This document shows, piece after piece, positions 5,223 through 11,782 of a stretch of 11,782 nucleotides of DNA (its first letter is position 1; every line of letters begins with the position of its first letter). Source of the stretch: Bacillota bacterium (GTDB lineage: Bacteria; Bacillota; Clostridia; Lachnospirales; Lachnospiraceae). The notes under the pieces were generated by a model. It did not search any database. It worked only from the letters and a program-made list of their open reading frames with translations, and was not told the origin of the DNA. A program made the position numbers and the translations under genes. The stretch is from positions 1 to 11,782 of the forward strand of contig JAEZJV010000058.1 of NCBI GenBank assembly GCA_023415635.1, read 5' to 3'.

Positions 5223-8200
5223 TGGCGAGGCCAAAAATTCGGCATGAGGTAGAGCTGACTGGCGAGCGCCAGTATACACAAGGCCTCAAGAGCATGGAAA
5301 CTGGCATGAAGAACGTCAAGGCCAGTTTGACCGCCCTCAACGCAGAGTACGGCAAGAATACAAAGTCCGTGGAAGGACTGCAGAAGCGGCAGGAACTCCT
5401 GACACAACAGCTCGGCATCCAGCAACAGAAGATGGCAGCGATCAAGGCCGAACACGAGCGCGTGGCCGCTGCAGAGGGCGAGAACAGCGAGCGCGCGCAG
5501 GAGCTGGCGCGGGACTACGAGTACGCCCGCGCCGCCGCCATGCGCACCGAGAAGGATCTCAAGACGCTGGCCGAAACGACCGACAAGGCCACCAGCAAGT
5601 GGGAGCAGTTCAAGGCCAAGCTCAAAGAGGGCGGCGGAGAGCTGGACAAGGTCGGGAAGAAGATTTCGGACGCCGGGGAGAAGTGGTCGAAGTTTCTGTC
5701 GTTGCCCATCGCGGGCGGCTTCATTGCGTCGGCCAAAGCCGCCATGACGTTTGAGAGCGCGGTCGCCAAGGTTGACATCATCACCAAAGGCGCACTCGGC
5801 GCGGAGAACATCACGCGCGGCCTGATAGACACGTCCAACGAACTCGGAACCGCCGTCGGCAATCTGGCCGAGGCGCAGTATCAGGCGATCTCCGCAGGCA
5901 TCGAGGCCGCGGACAGCTTGACCTATACGGCGCAGGCGACGAAGGCTGCCAAGGCCGGGTACGCCGACGTTACGACCGTTGTCAAAGGCTCCACGTCCGT
6001 CGTGAACGCCTGGAAGATGAGCGCCGGGGAAATCCCTGGCATGTTCGACAAACTCATCCTGTCGCTTGACCTCGGCAAGGCGGAACTGAACGACCTGTCC
6101 AACCAGCTCGGCCAGATCACCGGCCTCGCGCCGCAGTTGGGCGTATCGTTCGACGAGGTGCTTGCCTCTACCGCGGCGCTGACCATGAGCGGCCAGCAAA
6201 CGAGCAGCGCCATCAACGGCCTCAAAAACATCATGGCGGGCGTGCTCAAGCCCACGGCTGAGGCGAAGGAGCAGGCCAAGGCGCTCGGCCTGGAGTTCGA
6301 CGCCGCGGCGCTCCGTAGCAAAGGGCTGGCCGGGTTCCTTGAAGAAGTCATGGCGAAGACCGGCGGGAGCGAAGAAAAGTTCGCCAAGCTGTTCGGCAGC
6401 GTTGAGGGCCTTTCCTCCGCGCTGCTTTTGACCGGCGGCGCGGCGGATGCGTTCAAGAGCAACCTGCAACAGTTGTCAAACGCTGGCGGGACGGTCGACC
6501 GCGTATTGACCCGAATCGGGCAGACGCAGGCCGACAAGTTCCAGAAGTCGTGGAACAAGATGCTCAACACCGCCATCCGTTTCGGGCAGGCGCTCAGCCC
6601 GGTTGTGTCGATGATCGGAGATGCGTTTGAAAAACTCGCATCAAGTCTCGTCGGCATGGATGAGGGGACGCTACAATTTACAGCCAAACTCCTCGGGATC
6701 GTTGCCGTCATTGGCCCTACCGTGGTCGGCATCGGGAAACTGATCTCGGCCTTTGCGCAAATCAAGCTCGCAATCGGCGCGCTCTCCACACTGGTCGGTG
6801 GTGGGGGTGTACTGGCTGGAATCGCTGTCGGCCTGGGCGCGATCATCGCGGGCGTGGTGCTGCTAAAACAGCACATGGACAGCATGAGCGGCACGAACAA
6901 GATCAAGGCGGCGTTTGGGTCCATCACGCTGGACACCGGGGCGATTGATACCGCCATCGACGAAGCCGAAAAGACCAGTTATGCGATGGAGGTCACGGCA
7001 ACCGCCGAACTGAAACTGTCCACTACCAGCACTGACTTGCATAGTCAAATCGTGGCGTGGTTAACCGATGGCAAGACGGAGACCAAAAAGCAAAAGGAAG
7101 AGTATAAGACCAAAGCTGAAGAGGTCATCGCGCCGGTTTATACCGCTATCCAAGAAGCCTTCGACGAGAAGAAAACCACCCTTGACCAGCAGCTGTCCGG
7201 CGGCATCATCGACAAGGCAACCTACGACGCACGGTTAGACGAACTCAAAACCACTACCGACGCGACAAAGACAAGCCTTGACAATGAAGCACAGGCTTAT
7301 ATCACCTACGTTATGACTCTGGCGGCGCAGGGCACGAAGCCCACCGAAGATCAGCTTGCCAAATTGGAAGAACTGCGCCAAAAGATCGTAGATGTTGGTA
7401 ACAGCATCTTGGAGGCACAGAACATTGCACTCCAGGCCGCAAAAGCATCCTATACTGCAACCGCCGCAGGGCGCGGAACGACCGCGGACGTTGCCAAGGG
7501 TGTTGCTTACCTGAAGATGGACACCGAAATCCAAATGGGCAACGTGGAGCAGGCGCACCAACAGGCTATGGCTGATCTGCAAACGGAATGGGACAAGGCT
7601 GAAACGCCGGAGTTGAAAACCGAGATCGAGACCAAGATGGAGCTTGAAAATACGAACTACGAAGATGACAAGGCAAAGGTCGAGGAAGAGTATTCGAAGC
7701 GCCTGTCGAAGATGATTGCCGGCCTGGCCAAGAAATACCCCGAAGAAGTCGATAAGCTCGTGACTGTCGCCGGGAAGCAAGACTTAATCGAACGCATCCA
7801 GAAAACGTTAACAGAGGCGTTGAAGGCAGGCCCGGGCGGAATGGACCCGGTCACTGATCTGTACGCCGAGCTGTTCCCGGAGGAGCCGGTCGCCGCGCCC
7901 GACGTTTCCGTTCCTGCGCTCGAAGGCTATGTAGACAAGCTCAAAGGGCAGGTTGCCGAAACCATAACAGGTACAGACATGACGCCTATATTTACCGACT
8001 TTTCTACCGCCCTGTCGTCCGGCGCAACCGAAGGCCTTGACGTGTCTCAAGTCGGTCTTACGTTGTCCTCGCTTCTTACAGCATTCGACCTCGCGCCAGA
8101 CGGCGTGACGCTTATGGAAAAGCTGGTTACAGGCATGACGACGGGCATCACCGACAACCAGGGCGACCTAAACCAGGCGATGATAGACGCCGCCATAGAA

Positions 8201-8698
8201 GGCAATAACGCATTCAAGAAGCAAGAGGGCATCCACTCTCCTTCGACTGTCTGGCTAGGGTTTGGCATCAACATCATGGATGGGCTGCTCGCCGGTATCG
8301 AGTCGAAGCGCTATGCCTTGACCGAGAAAATGAAAGACCTCGCAAAAGCGGCACTAAAGGCGGCAAAGGATGAGCTTGGCATCGAAAGCCCGTCCAAGGA
8401 ATTCGCAAAGCTCGGGCGATTCTCTGGCGAAGGCATGATCAAGGGCATGGAGGAAATGCGCGGTCGCGTGCAGGGCTCCATGCGCATGATGGTTCAAGCA
8501 CCGTCGGCATCCACCGCGCGCGCCGCCACTTCGTCGCAGTCAATCTCCACCGAAACGAACAACTTCATGAGCACGCTCGAGGGCCTGTTTTCTGGCGCAA
8601 CCGTGATCATCGGGGACAAGCTGGGCGCGCAGGGATTTGCCCATGAAGTCCTCGGCGTCTGGAACAACCAAATCCGCGCAGTAGGGGGTACGCCGTAA
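5222..8698 (+). CDS. Tail tape measure protein (TP901-type)
   Basis: The largest gene, 1158 residues. It sets tail length and is ejected ahead of the DNA. Residues about 15-150 are charged and Gln/Glu/Lys-rich, a predicted coiled coil. Residues about 165-415 form the conserved TP901-type core, with ASAKAAMTFESAVAKV at its start and VLASTAALTMSGQQTSSA within it. Residues about 489-548 are strongly hydrophobic and glycine-rich and may insert in the membrane. A long charged helical region follows. Near the C-terminus GIHSPS (1003-1008) recurs as GIESPS (1053-1058), each followed by a glycine-rich helix (GFGINIMDGLLAGIES and the second copy). At roughly 0.15 nm per residue the tail would be about 170 nm. 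GGAGGGGG lies 7 bases before the ATG, and the start overlaps the previous stop (TGATG). There is no obvious peptidase or lysozyme domain. Confidence 0.95.
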   Translation: MARPKIRHEVELTGERQYTQGLKSMETGMKNVKASLTALNAEYGKNTKSVEGLQKRQELLTQQLGIQQQKMAAIKAEHERVAAAEGENSERAQELARDYEYARAAAMRTEKDLKTLAETTDKATSKWEQFKAKLKEGGGELDKVGKKISDAGEKWSKFLSLPIAGGFIASAKAAMTFESAVAKVDIITKGALGAENITRGLIDTSNELGTAVGNLAEAQYQAISAGIEAADSLTYTAQATKAAKAGYADVTTVVKGSTSVVNAWKMSAGEIPGMFDKLILSLDLGKAELNDLSNQLGQITGLAPQLGVSFDEVLASTAALTMSGQQTSSAINGLKNIMAGVLKPTAEAKEQAKALGLEFDAAALRSKGLAGFLEEVMAKTGGSEEKFAKLFGSVEGLSSALLLTGGAADAFKSNLQQLSNAGGTVDRVLTRIGQTQADKFQKSWNKMLNTAIRFGQALSPVVSMIGDAFEKLASSLVGMDEGTLQFTAKLLGIVAVIGPTVVGIGKLISAFAQIKLAIGALSTLVGGGGVLAGIAVGLGAIIAGVVLLKQHMDSMSGTNKIKAAFGSITLDTGAIDTAIDEAEKTSYAMEVTATAELKLSTTSTDLHSQIVAWLTDGKTETKKQKEEYKTKAEEVIAPVYTAIQEAFDEKKTTLDQQLSGGIIDKATYDARLDELKTTTDATKTSLDNEAQAYITYVMTLAAQGTKPTEDQLAKLEELRQKIVDVGNSILEAQNIALQAAKASYTATAAGRGTTADVAKGVAYLKMDTEIQMGNVEQAHQQAMADLQTEWDKAETPELKTEIETKMELENTNYEDDKAKVEEEYSKRLSKMIAGLAKKYPEEVDKLVTVAGKQDLIERIQKTLTEALKAGPGGMDPVTDLYAELFPEEPVAAPDVSVPALEGYVDKLKGQVAETITGTDMTPIFTDFSTALSSGATEGLDVSQVGLTLSSLLTAFDLAPDGVTLMEKLVTGMTTGITDNQGDLNQAMIDAAIEGNNAFKKQEGIHSPSTVWLGFGINIMDGLLAGIESKRYALTEKMKDLAKAALKAAKDELGIESPSKEFAKLGRFSGEGMIKGMEEMRGRVQGSMRMMVQAPSASTARAATSSQSISTETNNFMSTLEGLFSGATVIIGDKLGAQGFAHEVLGVWNNQIRAVGGTP

Positions 8699-9405
8699 TG
8701 CCGAACTGGTTTGATTTTGCAGGCGTGCGCTCTACGTCGCTGGGCGTGTGTGTGGTCGAATACCCCGCGCTGACGCGGGCGGCGGAACGGTCGACGTTCC
8801 AGACCCTCCCCGGACGCAGCGGATCCCTGACGATGCTAGAGGGCGCGAACGTCTATGACGACATCGTGCTGTCGATCCAGTGCTATATCCGCGACGGCTA
8901 CAGCGTGGACGCGGCTTGCGCATGGCTGCGTGGTTCGGGCGTGCTTGTTTTAGGCAACACGCCCGACCGTTCCTACAAGGCCCGCGTCACCAACCAACTG
9001 GATATGGCGGTGATTATCCGCAACACGGGATACCGCAGCTTCAACGCCGTCTTCCGCTGCGCCCCCTACCGCTACATCTACCCCGCCCCCGCCGCGCAAA
9101 CGTTCACCGCGTCGCCCGGCAGCATCAACAACCCCGGTACCGCCGACGCCGTGCCGCAGATCGCCGTGGTGGGCTCCGGCGACATCGACCTGACCATCGG
9201 CGGCCGCACCATCCACATCGACGGGCTGGCATCGTCCATCACCATCGACTGCGAGACGGGCATGGCGTACAACGGCAGCACCGACCTGACCAGCAAGGTG
9301 ACACTGGACTATTACCCGTGGGTAATCCCGCCGGGAATCAGCGCGGTATCGTGGACCGGCACGGTGACAAGTGTTACCGTTTCGCGGCCTTGGAGGTACA
9401 TTTGA
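8698..9405 (+). CDS. Distal tail protein (Dit)
   Basis: A 235-residue protein directly after the tape measure, the standard place for Dit, the hexameric hub that joins the tail tube to the adsorption device. The N-terminal part begins FDFAGVRSTSLGV and carries the segment STFQTLPGRSGSL, in line with the Sipho_tail family, where an arginine-glycine turn follows the first strands. The end of the first domain is marked by FRCAPYRYIYPA near residues 122-133. The second half is a beta-rich domain (about 135-235) with GTADAVPQIAVVGSGDIDLTI. The length is that of a minimal Dit, without an inserted carbohydrate-binding module. The start shares a base with the tape measure stop (TAATG), with AGGGGG at 8683-8688. 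Confidence 0.88.
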   Translation: MPNWFDFAGVRSTSLGVCVVEYPALTRAAERSTFQTLPGRSGSLTMLEGANVYDDIVLSIQCYIRDGYSVDAACAWLRGSGVLVLGNTPDRSYKARVTNQLDMAVIIRNTGYRSFNAVFRCAPYRYIYPAPAAQTFTASPGSINNPGTADAVPQIAVVGSGDIDLTIGGRTIHIDGLASSITIDCETGMAYNGSTDLTSKVTLDYYPWVIPPGISAVSWTGTVTSVTVSRPWRYI

Positions 9406-10922
9406 TGGGACAGCTTTACGTTTACGATCCGTGGCCGGAAGCGGTGGACACGCTGGGCCTGTGCGGGCCGCTTGTGCCCACGAGCGCGAAATATCGGTTT
9501 GCCCGGAATGGCGCGATGGAAATCTCCATTACCCATCCGATTGACCCGGCGGGCAAGTGGGCGCGCCTAAAGTCCGGGAATCTGATCAAGGCCTATGTCC
9601 CGATGCGCACCACCCCGCTTGTGTCGGGTACAACCGGGTACCTAAGCGGCGTTGTTCGCAAACGCATCAAAAGCGGCACGTCACGGGAGGACCGGGCGCT
9701 ATTGACGCAGATTGACATAGGGGGCGAAATAGCACCCATTAGGCTTGCGGTGCTGAACGAGGGCGATATCGTAATCTTTACGGGATCCTCTGATGTGTGG
9801 GCAGAAATTGTGTGCAACGTCGGGCGTGGTCGAATTAAAAACTCGGCGCTAGAGGACTATGACGCGCCTTACATTACGCCAACGCGCGCCGGCATAGAAC
9901 AAGTCCTCCCATCTACCGCTGTTCGTCCGCAGCTTTTTCGAATTGCAAAATGTGTAGACGCCGATCAAGGTGTCGAGGTTTTGGCGCGCCACGTCTCGTA
10001 TGACTTCCTGGGCGCGCTTACAGTGTGGGCAGCGCAGAATGACGCCACCATGATGGCCGCTGCGGGCAACGCACTATACAGCGCGTGGATGGGGGAAATA
10101 TCGAAGCACGTAGGCACTGGCATATTTACCGATGGCAACACAACCGCAGATACGGCGGGATGGGAGTATGTTAGCATCATCGAGGCGTTGATCGCTCCGT
10201 CTAATAGCGTTGCATCGTATTGGGGTGCCACCGTCCTACGAGACAACTGGCATTTTACTGTGCTGCAAAATCCGTATTACGACGCTGGTTACAGAATCGA
10301 TTACGGCAAGAATCTGAAAGGCGTTAGCGTAGAGACGGATGACACTGATATTGTATCAGCGTTCATACCGTTGGCGCAAACATCGAAGGGTAAGACTTTA
10401 ACCATTCCTAGTGGATTGTACACTGTGGATGGCATTACTACAGAAGTGACGCTGGGAGTGGTTCGCAGTGCAAACGACAATTACCCCATTCCGCACGTCG
10501 CGCCGCTTGACCTCAAATCTTCCATCAAGGCTACAGGCACCACAAGCACCGCGCTGACAGCCGCCTACACAAAGATGATCCGAGCCACCCGGAAAGAGTT
10601 TGCGTCGAAGAAATGCGATCTACCGGGCGCAAAACTCAGCGTCGACTTTCTGCAGCTCGGCAAAACCGACGAATACAAACAGTACCGCAACATCGACAAA
10701 TTGTTTCCTCTTGACGGCATAACAGTACGGAACCCGCTTCGGTCGATTGACGCCAGCGTTGACATCATCGGGTGCGAGTGGGACATCATCAACGAAACTT
10801 ACGTCTCAGTTGAAGCTGGAACGCCGCGGCTAAATTATGCAAAGTCGCGCCTCGCCGGATGGCAGGTACCGGGCCTTGAAGGACTCAGGGCGCGCGTCGA
10901 CACAATCTCCGAGCTCGTTTAA
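9405..10922 (+). CDS. Tail-associated (Tal / prophage endopeptidase tail-type) protein
   Basis: A 505-residue protein after Dit, the place of the tail-tip protein that closes the tube and often carries cell-wall hydrolase or receptor-binding parts. The N-terminus (MGQLYVYDPW, then ARNGAMEISITHPID) fits the minor structural protein / prophage endopeptidase tail family. The frame is open upstream to 8880, but that stretch overlaps Dit; the ATG at 9405 has GGAGG at 9392-9396 with 8-base spacing and a TGATG junction, so it is the chosen start. The protein is short for a Tal and no lysozyme, CHAP or NlpC/P60 pattern is visible, so it is probably the structural core only. The segment from about 9960 to 10800 looks more AT-rich than the genes before it, a sign of mosaic origin. 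The gene ends in a short helical tail (GLRARVDTISELV). Confidence 0.85.
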   Translation: MGQLYVYDPWPEAVDTLGLCGPLVPTSAKYRFARNGAMEISITHPIDPAGKWARLKSGNLIKAYVPMRTTPLVSGTTGYLSGVVRKRIKSGTSREDRALLTQIDIGGEIAPIRLAVLNEGDIVIFTGSSDVWAEIVCNVGRGRIKNSALEDYDAPYITPTRAGIEQVLPSTAVRPQLFRIAKCVDADQGVEVLARHVSYDFLGALTVWAAQNDATMMAAAGNALYSAWMGEISKHVGTGIFTDGNTTADTAGWEYVSIIEALIAPSNSVASYWGATVLRDNWHFTVLQNPYYDAGYRIDYGKNLKGVSVETDDTDIVSAFIPLAQTSKGKTLTIPSGLYTVDGITTEVTLGVVRSANDNYPIPHVAPLDLKSSIKATGTTSTALTAAYTKMIRATRKEFASKKCDLPGAKLSVDFLQLGKTDEYKQYRNIDKLFPLDGITVRNPLRSIDASVDIIGCEWDIINETYVSVEAGTPRLNYAKSRLAGWQVPGLEGLRARVDTISELV

Positions 10923-10927
10923 TGCGC

Positions 10928-10984
10928 CACGCCTCCGTTTGACAGTAAATATCAAGTGATGGTATTATGTCATTCGGAGGTGTG
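10928..10984 (+). repeat. Inverted repeat enclosing a promoter and a ribosome binding site
   Basis: The left arm 10928-10944 (CACGCCTCCGTTTGACA) and right arm 10968-10984 (TGTCATTCGGAGGTGTG) match as inverted repeats at 14 of 17 positions, separated by 23 bases. As RNA the arms give 14 Watson-Crick pairs and one G-U pair, with a 2x2 U-U internal loop. The left arm contains the -35 box. The right arm contains the last base of the -10 box and the GGAGGTG ribosome binding site. In a read-through transcript from upstream the site would be paired. In a transcript begun at the internal promoter the left arm would be missing and the site free. No U-tract follows, so a terminator is unlikely. Confidence 0.7.
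10939..10968 (+). promoter_or_regulatory. Sigma-A/sigma-70-type promoter upstream of the signal-peptide ORF
   Basis: A perfect -35 box TTGACA (10939-10944) and TATTAT (10963-10968, one mismatch to TATAAT) are separated by 18 bases. A TGN extended -10 element lies at 10960-10962. Transcription would start near 10974-10976, leaving a leader of only about 14 bases before the ATG at 10989. It is the only near-consensus promoter I noticed in the window and lies in one of the few non-coding gaps, in AT-rich sequence. Confidence 0.7.
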
Positions 10985-10988
10985 AATT

Positions 10989-11782
10989 ATGAGAATGTTG
11001 TTGCGCACATTTTGTGTTTTGATGGTGATGGCATTATTAACTGCGGCTCAAGCGGAAACGTTTGAGCGGGAGGTTGGAAGAATGACGGCTTTTAAGATCC
11101 GGCAGACGGTGGACTTGAACTCGGCGGGTCCGCAGGAAATCAAGCAAGCGCACGGCCACGTCGGAGACAACAAGGCGCATCAGTGGGAAGTCGCTGTCGT
11201 CCGTGGTGGTGCGCCCGTAGACCTGACGGGCTATTCCGCGCTGGCGCTGGTCAATAACGGCGTCGGCACGGTGAATATCGTGGCGACGATTGCCGGCAAC
11301 GTCGCGTCCGCGGTGTTTCCGGCAGCGTGCTATACCGAGGGCATGGCGCATAAGTGCTTCATGCGCATCACAAACGCGTCGGACGAATCCGAGGCGATTA
11401 CCGCCGAGATGCACCTGAACGTCGTCGGCAGCGAGACGGATAATCCGGTCGACGGCGGAACCGGGCTGGGCGAAACGCTTTCCGGGCTGCTGGCATCTGA
11501 GGCGGCGCGCGTTTCTGCTGAAAGCGGCCGGGCAAGCGCGGAGGGATTGCGCGTCACGGCAGAATCCGGGCGCATCGCCGCCGAAGCCGCGCGCCAGCTC
11601 GCATTAGTCGAGAAAACCGGCTACGGCGTGCTCTCAGGCCTTGTTGTTTCGGCACAGGCCGCGCCCAACATGACTATTAAAACGTCTGCTGGCGTGGCGT
11701 ATAAGGCGGATGGAACGCGCTACGCCCCGTCTGCTGTTTCGTCCATCGCGGTCAGCACTGCCGCCGCGACCAATCCCCGCAT
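10989..11782 (+). CDS. Signal-peptide-bearing long form of the baseplate protein (partial)
   Basis: The frame opens at ATG 10989 and runs without a stop to the window end (264 complete codons). GGAGGTG at 10976-10982 stands 6 bases before the ATG. The first 22 residues look like a Sec signal peptide: basic MRMLLR, hydrophobic core TFCVLMVMALL, then AQA with a likely cut before ETF. A lipobox is not present. Residues 32 onward equal the BppU-like protein that has its own start at 11082. The first 31 codons are AT-rich, while the sequence after 11082 returns to high GC. Either the gene truly makes a secreted or membrane-bound long form, or the segment is a small added gene or remnant that happens to be in frame. 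Secretion of a baseplate protein is not expected, so this long form is the less certain product. Confidence 0.6.
   Translation, partial: MRMLLRTFCVLMVMALLTAAQAETFEREVGRMTAFKIRQTVDLNSAGPQEIKQAHGHVGDNKAHQWEVAVVRGGAPVDLTGYSALALVNNGVGTVNIVATIAGNVASAVFPAACYTEGMAHKCFMRITNASDESEAITAEMHLNVVGSETDNPVDGGTGLGETLSGLLASEAARVSAESGRASAEGLRVTAESGRIAAEAARQLALVEKTGYGVLSGLVVSAQAAPNMTIKTSAGVAYKADGTRYAPSAVSSIAVSTAAATNPR
11068..11073 (+). promoter_or_regulatory. Internal ribosome binding site for the short baseplate form
   Basis: GGGAGG stands 8 bases before the in-frame ATG at 11082, an ideal distance. It marks 11082 as a credible start of the baseplate protein without the signal-peptide segment. Confidence 0.65.
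11082..11782 (+). CDS. BppU-like baseplate / receptor-binding protein (partial)
   Basis: Begins MTAFKIRQTVDLNS and runs off the window end. Residues 1 to about 120 resemble the N-terminal Ig-like domain of the phage baseplate upper protein (BppU) family: HVGDNKAHQWEVAVVRGGAPVDLTGY is the recognisable block, with a polar GDN turn and then a strand and DLTGY. This domain attaches the host-binding organelle to Dit/Tal. A glycine-rich linker (VDGGTGLG) is followed by five heptads of a predicted coiled coil (11496-11600). After that, YGVLSGLVVSAQAAPNMTI and SAGVAYKADGTRY match a module common in Firmicutes tail appendage proteins. Host specificity probably lies in the missing C-terminal part. The start has GGGAGG at 11068-11073; the same frame is also open back to ATG 10989. 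Confidence 0.8.
   Translation, partial: MTAFKIRQTVDLNSAGPQEIKQAHGHVGDNKAHQWEVAVVRGGAPVDLTGYSALALVNNGVGTVNIVATIAGNVASAVFPAACYTEGMAHKCFMRITNASDESEAITAEMHLNVVGSETDNPVDGGTGLGETLSGLLASEAARVSAESGRASAEGLRVTAESGRIAAEAARQLALVEKTGYGVLSGLVVSAQAAPNMTIKTSAGVAYKADGTRYAPSAVSSIAVSTAAATNPR
11496..11600 (+). repeat. Five seven-residue coiled-coil repeats in the baseplate protein
   Basis: Five successive heptads follow the pattern (S/A)Exx R xx: SEAARVS, AESGRAS, AEGLRVT, AESGRIA, AEAARQL. The Glu and Arg keep their register in every copy, which suits inter-chain salt bridges in a trimeric coiled coil. Repeats of this kind vary in number between related phage fibres. Confidence 0.8.

Noticed and set aside
4000..6957. 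Long minus-strand open frames (for example 4000-5046, 5201-6469, 5923-6957)
   Set aside because: They lie opposite well-supported plus-strand structural genes, translate to arginine-rich or low-complexity sequence without family resemblance, and are expected shadows in GC-rich coding DNA.
8880..9404. N-terminal extension of the Tal gene
   Set aside because: It overlaps Dit completely and is low-complexity Arg/His/Pro-rich; the ATG at 9405 has GGAGG at the right distance.
10928..10984. Invertible (phase-variable) promoter flanked by inverted repeats
   Set aside because: Only 23 bases lie between the arms, much less than known invertible switches, and no recombinase gene is visible in the window.
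1..11782. CRISPR array, tRNA, rRNA, insertion sequence or att site
   Set aside because: I saw no spaced direct repeats, cloverleaf pattern, transposase or terminal inverted repeats; the window is almost fully accounted for by phage structural genes.

Overview
This window is the late structural region of a tailed (siphovirus-type) phage or prophage. All genes lie on the plus strand and nearly all touch or overlap. The gene order is the standard HK97-like one: portal (3' end only), prohead protease, major capsid protein, a capsid-associated protein, gp6-like connector, head closure, gp10-like protein, tail terminator candidate, major tail protein, tail chaperones G and GT, tape measure, Dit, Tal-type tail protein, and a BppU-like baseplate protein cut by the window end. 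No terminase, lysis, integration or replication gene is visible. A prophage and a free phage cannot be told apart from this stretch.

The host is probably a relatively GC-rich Firmicute, for example a gut member of the Clostridia. This is inference. It rests on strong GGAGG-type ribosome binding sites, a consensus sigma-A-like promoter, and protein families (phi13-like tail protein, TP901-type tape measure, Dit/Tal/BppU) usual in Firmicutes siphoviruses.

Region by region: 1-1978 holds head assembly, in which the protease matures a shell whose major capsid protein carries its own scaffolding delta domain. 2036-4045 holds a capsid-associated protein and four small connector, head-completion or tail-completion proteins, chained by ATGA and TGATG overlaps. 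4042-5222 holds the tail tube protein and its assembly chaperones; a slippery A-AAA-AAC heptamer followed by a 14-bp stem predicts a -1 frameshift that makes the G-T fusion. 5222-10922 holds tape measure, Dit and Tal. 10923-11782 holds a short AT-rich interval with a promoter, then the baseplate protein.

Two hairpins follow the two genes whose products are needed in most copies: one after the capsid gene (1977-2020, no U-tract) and one after the tail tube gene (4631-4663, with a U-rich tail). They may set expression ratios inside one long transcript.

The part that departs from the standard plan is 10923-11082. A near-consensus promoter lies inside a large inverted repeat. It drives an ORF that begins with a signal-peptide-like segment and runs in frame into the baseplate protein, which also has its own good ribosome binding site and start at 11082. 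I found no clearly new defence or mobile system.
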